A stretch of 64,000 nucleotides of DNA from DATARH01 sp963705325. GTDB taxonomy: Bacteria > Pseudomonadota > Alphaproteobacteria > ATCC43930 > CGMCC-115725. Below are positions 1-10,051 of this stretch, piece after piece. Position numbers and translations under genes: made by a program. Each line of letters opens with the position of its first letter. Within the stretch, counting starts at the first letter, position 1. The notes beneath the pieces were generated by a model. The model was not told where the DNA came from and did not search any database. It saw only the letters and a list, made by a program, of their open reading frames with translations. The stretch is from the NCBI GenBank assembly GCA_963705325.1, contig OY970069.1:3658001-3722000 (forward strand). The letters run 5' to 3'.

Positions 1-826
1 GGCCAATCACCCTTCGTGGTGGCTCCATGAGTTTCCGCGGCTCGATCCCCCGGGCCACAAATATTCGCGCGGCCATGCGCTGGTCGCCGGCGGTGCGGTG
101 ATGACCGGAGCGGCGCGACTCGCGGCGCGCGGTGCAGCGCGGGCCGGCGCCGGGCTGGTTACCGTCGCGGCGCCCGAGGCGATCTTCCCGATCTACGCGG
201 CGGCGCTGACCGGGATCATCGTGCATTCTGTCGCGGGCCTCGACGATTTCAAGGCGTTGCTCGCCGATAAGCGGCGCAATGCAGCGCTGATCGGGCCCGG
301 TGCCGGGCTGGGCGCGGAAACGCGCGAAAAGACTCTGGCCATTCTTGCCGCGGGCAGGTCGGCGGTGCTTGATGCTGATGCGATAACCGTTTTCGCCGAC
401 GATCCCTCGGCGTTGTTCGGCGCTATCGGCGGGGCTTGCGTGATGACCCCGCACGAGGGCGAGTTCGCGCGCCTTTTCGACACCTCTGGGAGCAAGCTCG
501 ACCGCTCGCGGCGGGCGGCGAAGCAGAGCGGCGCGGTGATCATCCTCAAGGGTAGCGACACGGTGATCGCTGCTCCCGACGGTCGCGCCGCGATCAATGA
601 AAACGCGCCCGCGACGCTGGCCACCGCCGGCTCCGGCGACGTCCTGGCGGGGATCGTGCTCGGTCTGCTGGCCCAAGGCATGCCCCCGTTTGAGGCCGCG
701 GCCGCTGCGGTCTGGCTGCACAGCGAAGCGGCGCGGCGGTTTGGTGCGGGGCTGGTTGCCGAAGACCTGATCGAAATGCTTCCCGCCGCGCTATCCGATC
801 TGAAACAATCGGCGCTTTACGGGTGA
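1..826 (+). CDS. nnr: NAD(P)H-hydrate dehydratase domain of Nnr, 5' truncated
   Basis: The reading frame is open from base 2 to the TGA at 824-826, so the start lies outside the window. The visible part is the C-terminal ADP/ATP-dependent NAD(P)H-hydrate dehydratase domain, which repairs hydrated NAD(P)H. Family signatures are present: HKYSRGHALVAGG at the upstream edge, TPHEGEF in the middle, LKGSDT, and the nucleotide-binding/catalytic TAGSGDVLAG near the end. In most bacteria this domain is fused behind an epimerase domain; whether that is so here cannot be seen. The next gene begins 7 bases downstream. Confidence 0.9.
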   Translation, partial: ANHPSWWLHEFPRLDPPGHKYSRGHALVAGGAVMTGAARLAARGAARAGAGLVTVAAPEAIFPIYAAALTGIIVHSVAGLDDFKALLADKRRNAALIGPGAGLGAETREKTLAILAAGRSAVLDADAITVFADDPSALFGAIGGACVMTPHEGEFARLFDTSGSKLDRSRRAAKQSGAVIILKGSDTVIAAPDGRAAINENAPATLATAGSGDVLAGIVLGLLAQGMPPFEAAAAAVWLHSEAARRFGAGLVAEDLIEMLPAALSDLKQSALYG

Positions 827-833
827 TCTGGGC

Positions 834-2261
834 ATGAGCGAGCGGGCCCCGAGCGGGTTTTTCGACAATATGGTCGACCGCACCCTGGCGAATTTGCGCA
901 ACGTCTGGCGCGAAATCGCGACGTCCACGCGCGGCGTGTTGAGCGGTGGGCAGCGGCCCGACCTGCCGGAGGGCGATGTGGCGCAGTTGCGCCTGCAAAT
1001 GCAGAGCTGCCTCGACGCCAGCGGCGGCGAAGTCAGCGCGCGAGCGCGGGCCGCCGAACTCGGCCGAACCTTCCTCGGCCTCAATCAGATCGGACGCGCC
1101 CGGTTTTTGCGCGTGCTGGCGACCGATTTCGACGTCGATCGCAGTGAGATCGATCGCCGCTGCGTCGAGCTTGCCAAGGCGGCAGAGTCGGGACGCCACG
1201 TAGCCGAAATCGCGTTGCGCGCCGCGCTGTCGCCGCCGCGCGTGCGGTTGCTGCGCCGGTTCAATGCCCTGCCGGAAGGGGTCAAATTTCTGGTCGATCG
1301 GCGCGCCGAGCTAATTGAGCTGGCCGGTGACGACCTGGCGTTGCGCGGGCTCGCAGTTGATTTGCGTGAGCTTCTGGCTGACTGGTTCGATATCGGCTTT
1401 CTCGAATTGAAGCGCATCAGCTGGGATTCGCCGGCGGCGCTGCTCGAGAAGCTGATTGCCTATGAGGCGGTGCACGAAATTCGCGGCTGGAAAGATTTGA
1501 AAAACCGGCTAGAGGCCGACCGGCGCTGCTTTGCGTTCTTTCACCCGCGCATGCCCGACGAGCCGCTGATCTTCGTCGAGGTGGCGTTAGTGCGCGGCAT
1601 GGCGGGCAACATCCACACCGTCCTGGACGAAACCGCGCCACATGGCGACCCGCAAGCGGCGGACTCGGCCATATTCTACTCGATCTCGAACTGTCAGCGC
1701 GGGCTCGACGGCATCAGCTTCGGCGATTTCCTGATCAAGCGGGTTGTCGACGCTTTGGCGTCCGAATTGCCCAAACTCAAGGTGTTCGCCACCTTGTCGC
1801 CGGTGCCCGGGTTCCGCGTCTGGCTGACCCAAGCCGCCGGACGGCCTGATTTGCTGCTGCCGGCGGAGACGCGGACACTGGCGGCGCTGACCGGTAATGA
1901 CCCCGAGCCGCAAACGCTTGAAACCCTGTTGAACCGGCCGGATTGGCCGCGCGATCCGGCGATGGTGGCAGCCTTGCGCGGGCCGCTGCTGCGCCTCTGC
2001 GCGCACTACCTCGTGATGGAAAAAGGCCGCGGCGGACGCGCCGCCGATCCGGTTGCCCACTTTCACCTGACAAATGGCGCGCGGGTCGAGCGCCTGAATT
2101 GGCTCGGCGACGTGTCGGCCAAAGGCCTCGAGCAATCCGCTGGGATCATGGTCAACTATCTTTATCGGCTCGCGGACATTGAAGAAAATCACGAGGCCTA
2201 TCGTGGAGAAGGCACGGTCGCGGCCGGCCCCGCCGTGCGACAGCTCGCGGGTAAGCGCTGA
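834..2261 (+). CDS. Malonyl-CoA decarboxylase
   Basis: 475 aa, close to the usual length of bacterial malonyl-CoA decarboxylases, which convert malonyl-CoA to acetyl-CoA and CO2. The N-terminal half is helical. The C-terminal half carries the acyltransferase-like catalytic domain, with FHPRMPDEPLIFVEVAL around residues 238-254, the conserved serine in SISNCQRGLDG (about residue 282) and the conserved histidine in HLTNGARVERLNW (about residue 410). The gene follows nnr by 7 bases, so they are probably co-transcribed, but no functional link is evident. There are no matonate-transport or mdc genes nearby, so a role in malonate use or in control of malonyl-CoA level is open. Confidence 0.92.
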   Translation: MSERAPSGFFDNMVDRTLANLRNVWREIATSTRGVLSGGQRPDLPEGDVAQLRLQMQSCLDASGGEVSARARAAELGRTFLGLNQIGRARFLRVLATDFDVDRSEIDRRCVELAKAAESGRHVAEIALRAALSPPRVRLLRRFNALPEGVKFLVDRRAELIELAGDDLALRGLAVDLRELLADWFDIGFLELKRISWDSPAALLEKLIAYEAVHEIRGWKDLKNRLEADRRCFAFFHPRMPDEPLIFVEVALVRGMAGNIHTVLDETAPHGDPQAADSAIFYSISNCQRGLDGISFGDFLIKRVVDALASELPKLKVFATLSPVPGFRVWLTQAAGRPDLLLPAETRTLAALTGNDPEPQTLETLLNRPDWPRDPAMVAALRGPLLRLCAHYLVMEKGRGGRAADPVAHFHLTNGARVERLNWLGDVSAKGLEQSAGIMVNYLYRLADIEENHEAYRGEGTVAAGPAVRQLAGKR

Positions 2262-2335
2262 CTGTCGTCCCGGCTTCTATGTTTCTGGTGGGCGAGTATG
2301 TTAGAACGCCGCGTGGCCGGCGCTGGCAGCAGGCG

Positions 2336-2420
2336 GCGGGCGTGGCGGAATTGGTAGACGCACTGGATTTAGGTTCCAGCGATGCAAATCGTGGGGGTTC
2401 AAATCCCTCCGCCCGCACCA
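2336..2420 (+). tRNA. tRNA-Leu (anticodon UAG)
   Basis: The acceptor stem GCGGGCG pairs with CGCCCGC, followed by discriminator A and an encoded CCA. The anticodon stem CTGGA/TCCAG encloses the loop TTTAGGT with anticodon TAG. A long variable arm and GGTTCAAATCC T-arm complete the class II tRNA. Confidence 0.96.
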
Positions 2421-2466
2421 GCGCGGCACCGAGCCGGTCGACCCTCCAAGAACATGAGTGTTTGAA

Positions 2467-3933
2467 ATGCAAGTGACCGAGACCAACGCCGACGGACTGA
2501 AACACGAATTCAAGATCGTCATACCCGCCGGCGAGCTCGAAACCCAGATTACTCGTCGCCTTGACCAACTTGGCCGGCAAATCCGGTTGCCGGGCTTTCG
2601 GCCAGGTAAGGTGCCGCAAAGCTTGTTGCGTCAGCGCTACGGAAACGCTGTCCGCGGCGAGGTGTTAAACGACACGCTGCAGGGCAGTTCGGCCGAGGCC
2701 ATTCGCGAACGCAATCTACGTCCGGCGCTGCAGCCCAAGGTCGAAATCGTCTCTGCGAATGAGGGTGCCGACCTCGAATATACAATGTCGGTCGAAGTTC
2801 TTCCTGATCTGCCGCAGCCCGATTTCTCGGTCCTCGGCCTTGAGCGCCTCGTGGTCGAGATTCCCGACGCGGATGTCGACCAGGCCGTCGCACGCATGGC
2901 CGAGCAGTTCCGCAAATCGGAGCCGGTGACCCGGGCCGCGAAGAAGGGCGACATCCTCGTCGCCGACGTCGTTGGCAAGGTCGGAGAGCAGGAGCTTCCG
3001 GGCACCAAGGCAGAGGGTCGCAGCATCGAGCTCGGGGCCGAAGGCCTGCTGCCCGGGTTCACCGAGCAACTTGAGAAGGTCAAGGCGGGGCAGAGCCGCA
3101 GCGTCAAGGTGACGCTGCCCGAGAACTATGGAAACCCCGACTTTGCCGGAAAGGAAGCGGTGTTCGACATTACCGTGAAGGAGGTGCGCGAGCGTCAGCC
3201 GGCGGTCATCGACGACAAGCTCGCCGAGGAGGTGGGGCTGGAGAACCTCGCCGAGCTCAAGCAGGAGGTGCGCGACCGCATTGCCCGCGACTACTCGGTT
3301 GTGACTCGTCAGCGGCTGAAGCGGCTGCTGCTGGATAAGCTCGCGGCGCAATACGATTTCCCGGTGCCTCCGGGCATGGTCGAGATCGAGTTCAACAACA
3401 TCTGGCAGCAGCACGAGGCCGAAAAGAACTACGCGGCGCAGAACGCGGCGGCGAGCGGTGACGCCCCGGCTGAGGCGTCCCCGGCTGGCGAGGCAGCGCC
3501 GCCCGCCGAGGACGACGAGAAGCTCAGGGCCGAATATCAGTCCCTCGCGGAGCGGCGCGTGCGGTTAGGACTGCTCCTTGCGGAGGTGGGACGCAACGCC
3601 AATATCAACGTCACTCAGGACGAGCTGAACCAGGCGCTGATTCGGGAGGCGCAGCGCTTTCCGGGCTCTGAACGGCGCGTCCTCGACTACTACCGTCAAA
3701 ACCCTGAAGCGGCCGGGAATCTGCGAGCGCCGATCTTTGAGGAAAAGGTGGTCGATTATATCGTCGAGCTGGCGAAGCCCGAAGAGCGCAAGGTAAGCCC
3801 GCAGGAATTGCTGGCTTTGTCCGAGGCCGATGAGGCCGACGAGGCGGCGGAGGAAAAGCCGGCCGAGAAGAAACCGCGGAGACAGACCAAGGCGCCGCGT
3901 GCGAGCTCGCGGCGCAAAGGAGCCCAGGAATGA
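2467..3933 (+). CDS. tig: Trigger factor
   Basis: Ribosome-associated chaperone and peptidyl-prolyl isomerase, 488 aa from the ATG at 2467 (a GTG at 2458 would add three residues; MQVTETN is the typical family start). The N-terminal ribosome-binding domain holds the signature GFRPGKVP around residue 45. The PPIase domain spans roughly residues 150-240, followed by the helical chaperone domain. The tail is unusual: an Ala/Pro/Glu-rich insert near residues 327-350 and a Glu/Lys/Arg-rich extension at the end. The stop overlaps the clpP start by 4 bases (ATGA), so the two are translationally coupled. Confidence 0.96.
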   Translation: MQVTETNADGLKHEFKIVIPAGELETQITRRLDQLGRQIRLPGFRPGKVPQSLLRQRYGNAVRGEVLNDTLQGSSAEAIRERNLRPALQPKVEIVSANEGADLEYTMSVEVLPDLPQPDFSVLGLERLVVEIPDADVDQAVARMAEQFRKSEPVTRAAKKGDILVADVVGKVGEQELPGTKAEGRSIELGAEGLLPGFTEQLEKVKAGQSRSVKVTLPENYGNPDFAGKEAVFDITVKEVRERQPAVIDDKLAEEVGLENLAELKQEVRDRIARDYSVVTRQRLKRLLLDKLAAQYDFPVPPGMVEIEFNNIWQQHEAEKNYAAQNAAASGDAPAEASPAGEAAPPAEDDEKLRAEYQSLAERRVRLGLLLAEVGRNANINVTQDELNQALIREAQRFPGSERRVLDYYRQNPEAAGNLRAPIFEEKVVDYIVELAKPEERKVSPQELLALSEADEADEAAEEKPAEKKPRRQTKAPRASSRRKGAQE

Positions 3934-4568
3934 ACGATCCGTATGAGTACTACATGAACAATTTGGTGCCGATGGTGGTCGAGCAGACCAACCGCGGCGA
4001 GCGCGCTTACGACATCTATTCGCGGCTGCTGAAGGAAAGGATCATTTTCCTCGTCGGGCCGATCCATGATGCGGTGGCGAGCCTGATCTGCGCCCAGCTG
4101 CTGTTCCTCGAGGCGGAGAACCCGAGCAAGGACATTGCGCTCTACATTAATTCGCCGGGCGGCGTGGTGACCTCGAGCTTGGCGATGTACGACACCATGC
4201 AGTACATCCGCTCGCCGGTCTCGACCGTGTGCATCGGGCAGGCCGCTTCGGCCGGCTCGCTGCTGCTTTGCGCCGGCGCGCCGGGCAAGCGCTTTTCGCT
4301 GCCGAATTCGCGGATCATGATCCACCAGCCCTCGGGGGGTGCTCAGGGCCAGGCCACGGACATCGAAATTCAGGCGCGCGAGATTCTCGCCTTGCGGGCG
4401 CGTCTCAATGACATCTACGTGAAGCACACCGGGCAGCCGCTCGACGCGATAGTCAACGCGCTCGAGCGCGACAAATTCCTATCGCCGCTCGAGGCTAAGG
4501 AATTCGGCCTCATTGACGAAGTGGTCGAGGCGCGCCCCGTGACCGCCGACGAGAAGGCGCGGGCCTGA
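3930..4568 (+). CDS. clpP: ATP-dependent Clp protease proteolytic subunit
   Basis: Serine peptidase that forms the double-heptamer degradation chamber used by ClpX. 212 aa, full length. The catalytic triad is visible as Ser107 in GQAASAG, His132 in MIHQPSGG and Asp181 in ERDKFLS. Spacing between the three matches the E. coli enzyme exactly. The order tig-clpP-clpX-lon is the classic proteobacterial proteostasis cluster. Confidence 0.98.
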   Translation: MNDPYEYYMNNLVPMVVEQTNRGERAYDIYSRLLKERIIFLVGPIHDAVASLICAQLLFLEAENPSKDIALYINSPGGVVTSSLAMYDTMQYIRSPVSTVCIGQAASAGSLLLCAGAPGKRFSLPNSRIMIHQPSGGAQGQATDIEIQAREILALRARLNDIYVKHTGQPLDAIVNALERDKFLSPLEAKEFGLIDEVVEARPVTADEKARA

Positions 4569-4728
4569 GTCGCTTCGCCGCGGCACGTTGAGGATTTAAC
4601 TAGTTGTTGATCGAACCGGAGCACATATACTTGGAGGGCCGGGGAAGGGCGGCTTGCAACGCCGTGTCCCCGCGTGGGCGTGGCAGTGTCCGCTGCAACG
4701 CACGCGTTCGGCAAGGGACGGAGCGGCG

Positions 4729-5994
<1,266 letters not shown>

Positions 5995-5997
<3 letters not shown>

Positions 5998-6014
5998 TCC
6001 GCGCTAGCGGATCA
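5995..6014 (+). terminator. Stem-loop at the clpX stop codon
   Basis: TGATCCGC and GCGGATCA form a perfect 8-bp stem with the tetraloop GCTA; the stem includes the clpX stop codon. No T-tract follows, so it may be an RNA-processing or partial terminator structure rather than a classic terminator. Confidence 0.4.
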
Positions 6015-6123
6015 GCACTGCGCGGTCGAGCGCTTGACGGCGGGCCATCGAGCGCCAAACTAAACACGGCCTGGTAGGTATCGACCGTCGTCCGGCGGGC
6101 GAAAGTCAGCGGAAAGAGGGCCT

Positions 6124-8538
6124 ATGTCAGAGTCTGCACGTGTCGCGCTTTATCCCGTCCTGCCGTTGCGGGACATCGTGGTGTTTCCGCACATGATCGT
6201 GCCGCTCTTTGTCGGCCGCGAAAAGTCGGTGCGCGCGCTTGAAGATGTGATGAAGGACGACAAGCAGATCCTGCTGGTTACCCAGAAGAACGCCGCGCAA
6301 GACGACCCCTCCACCGCCGACATTTTCATGGTCGGCACCGTGGGCACGGTGCTGCAGTTACTGAAGCTGCCGGACGGGACGGTTAAGGTGCTGGTCGAAG
6401 GCGGGCAGCGCGCCCGCATCCAACGTTTCGCGGAGAACGAGGCGTTCTTCCAGGCCTACGCCGAAGGGCTGGGTGACGGCGGCACATCGCCGCAGGAGAC
6501 CGAGGCGCTTGCCCGCACCGTGGTCGCGCAGTTCGAGCAGTACATCAAGCTCAACAAGAAAATACCGCCCGAGGTGCTGGTCTCCATCAATCAGATCGAG
6601 GAGCCCGGCAAGCTCGCCGATACGGTTGCCTCGCACCTTAATCTCAAAATTCCCGAGAAGCAGGAGCTGCTCGAAACCGTGGCGGTGTCGGAGCGCCTAG
6701 AGAAGGTGTTCGGCTACATGGAGGGCGAGATTGGCGTCCTTCAGGTCGAAAAGCGGATCCGCAACCGTGTCAAACGGCAGATGGAGAAGACGCAGCGCGA
6801 GTACTACTTGAACGAGCAGCTCAAGGCGATCCAGAAGGAGTTGGGCGAGGGCGAGGACGGCAAGGACGAGATGGCCGAACTCGAAGCCAAGATCGCCAAG
6901 ACCAAATTCTCTAAGGAAGCGCGGGATAAGGCTCTGGCGGAGCTTAAAAAGCTGCGCAGCATGAGCCCGATGTCGGCGGAAGCGACGGTGGTCCGCAACT
7001 ACCTCGACTGGATGCTGACCATCCCCTGGCACAACCGGACCAAGATTAAGCGCGACATCGCCGCCGCCGAGCGGGTCCTTAACGCCGACCACTTCGGCCT
7101 GGAGAAGGTCAAAGAGCGTATCCTTGAGTACCTCGCCGTTCAGCAGCGCATAAAGAAGATGAAGGGGCCGATCCTCTGCCTGGTTGGCCCGCCGGGCGTC
7201 GGCAAGACCTCTCTCGGCAAGTCCGTGGCGAAGGCGACTGGACGCAACTTTGTCCGCATGTCGCTGGGCGGAGTGCGCGACGAAGCGGAAATCCGCGGCC
7301 ATCGGCGGACTTATATCGGGTCCATGCCCGGCAAAATCCTCCAGGGCATGAAGAAGGCGAAATCGTCGAACCCGCTATTCCTGCTGGACGAGGTCGACAA
7401 GCTGGGCGCCGATTGGCGCGGCGACCCGTCCTCGGCGCTACTCGAGGTGCTCGATCCCGAGCAGAACTCGACGTTCGCCGACCATTACCTCGAGGTCGAT
7501 TACGACCTGTCCGATGTGCTTTTCGTGACCACGGCCAACACGTTGCGCATGCCGCAGCCGTTGATGGACCGCATGGAAATCATCCGCATCCCCGGTTACA
7601 CCGAGGACGAAAAGGTGGAGATCGCCAAGCGTCACCTGATCCCGAAGCAGATCGAGGCGCACGGGCTGAAGAAGTCGGAATGGGCGATCAGCGATGACGC
7701 GCTGAAGGATCTCATCCGCTATTACACGCGCGAGGCCGGGGTCCGCAATCTCGAGCGCGAAATCGCTAATCTGACGCGCAAGGCGATCAAAGACATCCTG
7801 ATGAAGAAAGCCGGGAGGGACGGCAAGGTAACCGTTACCCGGCGCAACCTCGACAAATATGCCGGGGTACGGCGTTTCCGTTTCGGTGAAGCGGAGAGCG
7901 AGGATTTGGTCGGCGTGACGACGGGTTTGGCGTGGACCGAGGTTGGCGGCGAACTCCTGACGATCGAATCCGTGACCCTGCCGGGGAAGGGACGCGTCAC
8001 CGCGACGGGTAAGCTGGGCGATGTGATGAAGGAATCCGTCCAGGCGGCAGAGAGCTACGTGAAGTCCCGCAGCACCGCGTACGGCATCCTGCCCTCGATT
8101 TTCGAGAAAAAGGATATCCATGTGCATGTGCCGGAAGGCGCGACGCCAAAGGATGGCCCCTCGGCGGGTATCGCAATGGTCACCTCGATCGTCTCGGTGC
8201 TGACGGGCATCCCGGTGAAACGCGACATCGCTATGACTGGCGAGATCACTCTCCGGGGCCGAGTGCTTCCGATCGGCGGCTTGAAGGAAAAGCTGCTGGC
8301 GGCTCTGCGCGGCGGGCTTAAGACCGTGCTGATCCCCTTGGAGAACGAGAAGGACCTTGCCGAGATCCCCGACAACGTCAAGAAGGGCCTGAAGATCATA
8401 CCGGTTAACACCGCCGATGAGGTGCTAATGCACGCGCTGGCAGGGCCGCTGACCCCGATTGAATGGGCCGAGGACGGGGAGACGGCGCCGGTTATTCCCG
8501 CATCTGGTGAGGAGCGGTCAGGGGTTCTAACGCATTGA
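6124..8538 (+). CDS. lon: Lon protease (ATP-dependent serine protease La)
   Basis: 804 aa, full length for LonA. Order: N-terminal substrate-binding domain (YPVLPLRDIVVFPHM), a coiled-coil linker around residues 190-260, AAA+ module with Walker A GPPGVGKT at about 356-363 and Walker B FLLDEVDK, then the protease domain with Ser680 in DGPSAG and Lys723 in GLKEK. The 43-residue spacing of the Ser-Lys dyad is that of the family. AGAGGG just upstream of the start serves as ribosome-binding site. It degrades misfolded and regulatory proteins in the cytoplasm. Confidence 0.98.
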   Translation: MSESARVALYPVLPLRDIVVFPHMIVPLFVGREKSVRALEDVMKDDKQILLVTQKNAAQDDPSTADIFMVGTVGTVLQLLKLPDGTVKVLVEGGQRARIQRFAENEAFFQAYAEGLGDGGTSPQETEALARTVVAQFEQYIKLNKKIPPEVLVSINQIEEPGKLADTVASHLNLKIPEKQELLETVAVSERLEKVFGYMEGEIGVLQVEKRIRNRVKRQMEKTQREYYLNEQLKAIQKELGEGEDGKDEMAELEAKIAKTKFSKEARDKALAELKKLRSMSPMSAEATVVRNYLDWMLTIPWHNRTKIKRDIAAAERVLNADHFGLEKVKERILEYLAVQQRIKKMKGPILCLVGPPGVGKTSLGKSVAKATGRNFVRMSLGGVRDEAEIRGHRRTYIGSMPGKILQGMKKAKSSNPLFLLDEVDKLGADWRGDPSSALLEVLDPEQNSTFADHYLEVDYDLSDVLFVTTANTLRMPQPLMDRMEIIRIPGYTEDEKVEIAKRHLIPKQIEAHGLKKSEWAISDDALKDLIRYYTREAGVRNLEREIANLTRKAIKDILMKKAGRDGKVTVTRRNLDKYAGVRRFRFGEAESEDLVGVTTGLAWTEVGGELLTIESVTLPGKGRVTATGKLGDVMKESVQAAESYVKSRSTAYGILPSIFEKKDIHVHVPEGATPKDGPSAGIAMVTSIVSVLTGIPVKRDIAMTGEITLRGRVLPIGGLKEKLLAALRGGLKTVLIPLENEKDLAEIPDNVKKGLKIIPVNTADEVLMHALAGPLTPIEWAEDGETAPVIPASGEERSGVLTH

Positions 8539-8549
8539 TTTGCATCGAA

Positions 8550-8598
8550 GGCCGTTGTCGCTAACTGGCCAACTTCATGTGGTCCGGCGACAACGGCC
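8550..8598 (+). terminator. Stem-loop downstream of lon
   Basis: GGCCGTTGTCG (8550-8560) and CGACAACGGCC (8588-8598) are perfect 11-bp complements with a 27-base loop, starting 12 bases after the lon stop. It probably ends the lon transcript. There is no T-run right after the stem, so rho-independent function is not certain. Confidence 0.45.
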
Positions 8599-8641
8599 GT
8601 TAAGGTGTAAAAAAACCTTGCTTTCCCTATGCGCGCTGACG

Positions 8642-8670
8642 TTGACCGGTTGCCGGGCGCACTCTACACT
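8642..8670 (+). promoter_or_regulatory. Candidate sigma-70 promoter of hupB
   Basis: TTGACC (8642-8647) and TACACT (8665-8670) are separated by exactly 17 bases and sit about 54 bases upstream of the HU start codon, downstream of the lon stem-loop. Confidence 0.5.
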
Positions 8671-8723
8671 CCGGTTGGTTTTCCAGCAAATTTCCTTCCG
8701 AACTTAAGGGTAGGGGGCGACAC

Positions 8724-8997
8724 GTGAACAGAAACGAACTCGTCGATGCCGTTGCGGGTAAGGCCGATCTTTCTAAAACGGCCGCAAGCAAGGCAGTCGA
8801 GGCGGTGTTCGAACTCGATTACCGGCGCGTTGAAGAAGGGCGGCGAAGTCCGTCTCGTTGGCTTTGGCACCTTCTCGGTCGCTCGGCGGGCGGCCTCCGA
8901 GGGGCGTAACCCGCGCACCGGTGAAAAGATCAAGATCGCCGCGTCGAAGCAGGCAAAGTTCAAGCCTGGCCGGCGTCTGCGCGACTCGCTTAATTAG
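8724..8997 (+). CDS. hupB: DNA-binding protein HU, with apparent +1 frameshift
   Basis: Nucleoid-associated HU-beta. The first 30 residues (GTG start, MNRNELVDAVAGKADLSK to AVEAVFE) are in one frame. The remainder (SITGALKKGGEVRLVGFGTF, then the DNA-binding arm with GRNPRTGEKI and the C-terminus) is in the next frame. Removing the single C at 8814 restores a normal HU of about 90 residues ending at the TAG at 8995-8997. Nothing else is damaged, so this is either a sequencing or assembly error or a very recent mutation. lon-hupB adjacency is typical for proteobacteria. Confidence 0.85.
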
Positions 8998-9047
8998 GTC
9001 GAAGCCGATATGGCGATACCGTAGCGCGGCTTTGGCCGCGCTACTTC

Positions 9048-9122
9048 GGGCGATTAGCTCAGTGGTAGAGCATCTCGTTTACACCGAGAGGGCCGGAGGT
9101 TCGAATCCTTCATCGCCCACCA
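9048..9122 (+). tRNA. tRNA-Val (anticodon UAC), attL-containing
   Basis: Acceptor GGGCGAT pairs with ATCGCCC, followed by A and encoded CCA. The anticodon loop TTTACAC gives TAC. The T-arm GGAGG-TTCGAAT-CCTTC contains one G-U pair. The 3' 48 bases recur in degenerate form at 23356-23403, so the present 3' half was supplied by the integrated element and the tRNA stays complete. Confidence 0.95.
9075..9122 (+). other. attL, tRNA-Val 3' end
   Basis: TCGTTTACACCGAG (anticodon arm) through the CCA end. Compared with attR it differs at four positions (9089, 9093, 9097, 9108), all outside the first 14 bases, so the crossover most likely lies in the identical anticodon-loop segment or in the identical final 14 bases. 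Confidence 0.8.
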
Positions 9123-9181
9123 ACCAAATCAATGACTTAGAATAGATTTGGCGGAGTGAAACGGGAGCTTTGAAGACCAGT

Positions 9182-9202
9182 GGGTAACGCTACGGGTAAC
9201 GG
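9182..9202 (+). repeat. Left copy of terminal 21-bp direct repeat (candidate integrase arm sites)
   Basis: Two GGGTAACG boxes separated by CTAC, 60 bases inside attL. The identical 21 bases occur at 23196-23216, 140 bases inside attR, and a further GGGTAACGC lies at 23270-23278. Paired short direct repeats flanking the core site are what arm-type sites of tyrosine integrases look like. Confidence 0.6.
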
Positions 9203-9240
9203 TTCGGAGCCCACCAGGTGCGCACGCACCCAGTGAAGCC

Positions 9241-9272
9241 AAAAAAAATCCGGCGCCGCTGGGCGACGCCGG
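9241..9272 (-). terminator. Rho-independent terminator at the left end of the element
   Basis: On the minus strand CCGGCG (9272-9267) and CGCCGG (9255-9250) form a stem with an 11-base loop, followed at once by eight T (9248-9241). It lies downstream of the last minus-strand genes and would stop element transcripts from reading into tRNA-Val. Confidence 0.75.
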
Positions 9273-9347
9273 GAGGTTCTGGTTGACCTTCGCAGGGGTC
9301 AGTTAACGAGGGATTGGCCGTCGCTTTGGTTGCCGAGGCGTTCTCGG

Positions 9348-9392
9348 CCCGTTGACATTTCGCATCGATATTCCGGAACTGTTGACACGACC
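9348..9392. repeat. 45-bp repeat with two TTGACA boxes, copy 1
   Basis: 41 of 45 bases match 13912-13956. Each copy contains GTTGACA twice, 30 bases apart. On the minus strand the repeat can be read as the start of a 29-codon ORF (9299-9388, N-terminus MSTVPEYRCEMSTG) resembling the N-terminus of the gene at 13623-13922, but no good ribosome-binding site supports it. The two regularly spaced boxes suggest a protein-binding site; function unknown. Confidence 0.6.
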
Positions 9393-9433
9393 CCGATTCC
9401 GCTTGACCCCTGGCCCGCCAGGCTGCGCTCAGA

Positions 9434-10051
9434 TCAGGCTGACGGATGAGAAGGAGCGAATTTCGGCTCAAGTTGAGCCGAAAATCGCCACGCCGCATCT
9501 CCCGGCATGATCGCGGCCTCGATGAAGGCGAGGACCTGGCGCAACGACTGCACATCATCTTCTCGATCGCCGGACTCAAGACCCACCTCCTCGTCGGTGA
9601 GAAACCGCAGCTTGACGGCGCAACCGGCGAGTGATTGGGGTGGCGTGGACTGGATAAGCTCGATGAGTTCACCAATGCGATCCCAACGCGCAGTGTCCTC
9701 AGGACTGTCACCGTTAGGATCATCCCGGCTCTCGTCGAGCAACCGTACCAACTCCTCTTCCGCGACGAGCAACCCGGCATCGTCGCTTCGTCGGAGACGA
9801 GCGGCGCGGTCGCGAGCGACCATTGCGCGCGTGGCGCTAAGAGCCTTGAAACTCAGATTTCGATCGATGGCCGCGTGAAGTCGCCTAAGGCCCCGCCGCT
9901 CTTGTCGCTGTAAGCGAGTCCGAGCCTTGTATAGGGCCTGCCAGTGATCGCTCGCCTGGGCGATCTCGGGGTGCCGGCTATCGGCAAATACCTTGTCGGG
10001 GCGGCGGTCCGTGTACGGGAACGAGACCACATTCGTCCGGGGCGCGCTCAT
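9434..10051 (-). CDS. Hypothetical protein of the element
   Basis: 205 aa, not recognised. It starts MSAPRTNVVSFPYTDRRPD and is rich in Arg, Ala and Glu, with long predicted helices from about residue 40 to 150 and no signal peptide or membrane segment. The N-terminal VSFPY pattern occurs in many small alphaproteobacterial phage and island proteins. Its ATG overlaps the stop of the upstream gene by 4 bases, so the two are coupled. It is the last clear gene before the terminator at 9272-9241. Confidence 0.7.
   Translation of the reverse strand: MSAPRTNVVSFPYTDRRPDKVFADSRHPEIAQASDHWQALYKARTRLQRQERRGLRRLHAAIDRNLSFKALSATRAMVARDRAARLRRSDDAGLLVAEEELVRLLDESRDDPNGDSPEDTARWDRIGELIELIQSTPPQSLAGCAVKLRFLTDEEVGLESGDREDDVQSLRQVLAFIEAAIMPGDAAWRFSAQLEPKFAPSHPSA

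Noticed and set aside
9299..9388. 29-codon minus-strand ORF at the left end of the element
   Set aside because: Shares its first codons with the 13.9-kb gene only because of the 45-bp repeat; no ribosome-binding site and the rest is not conserved.
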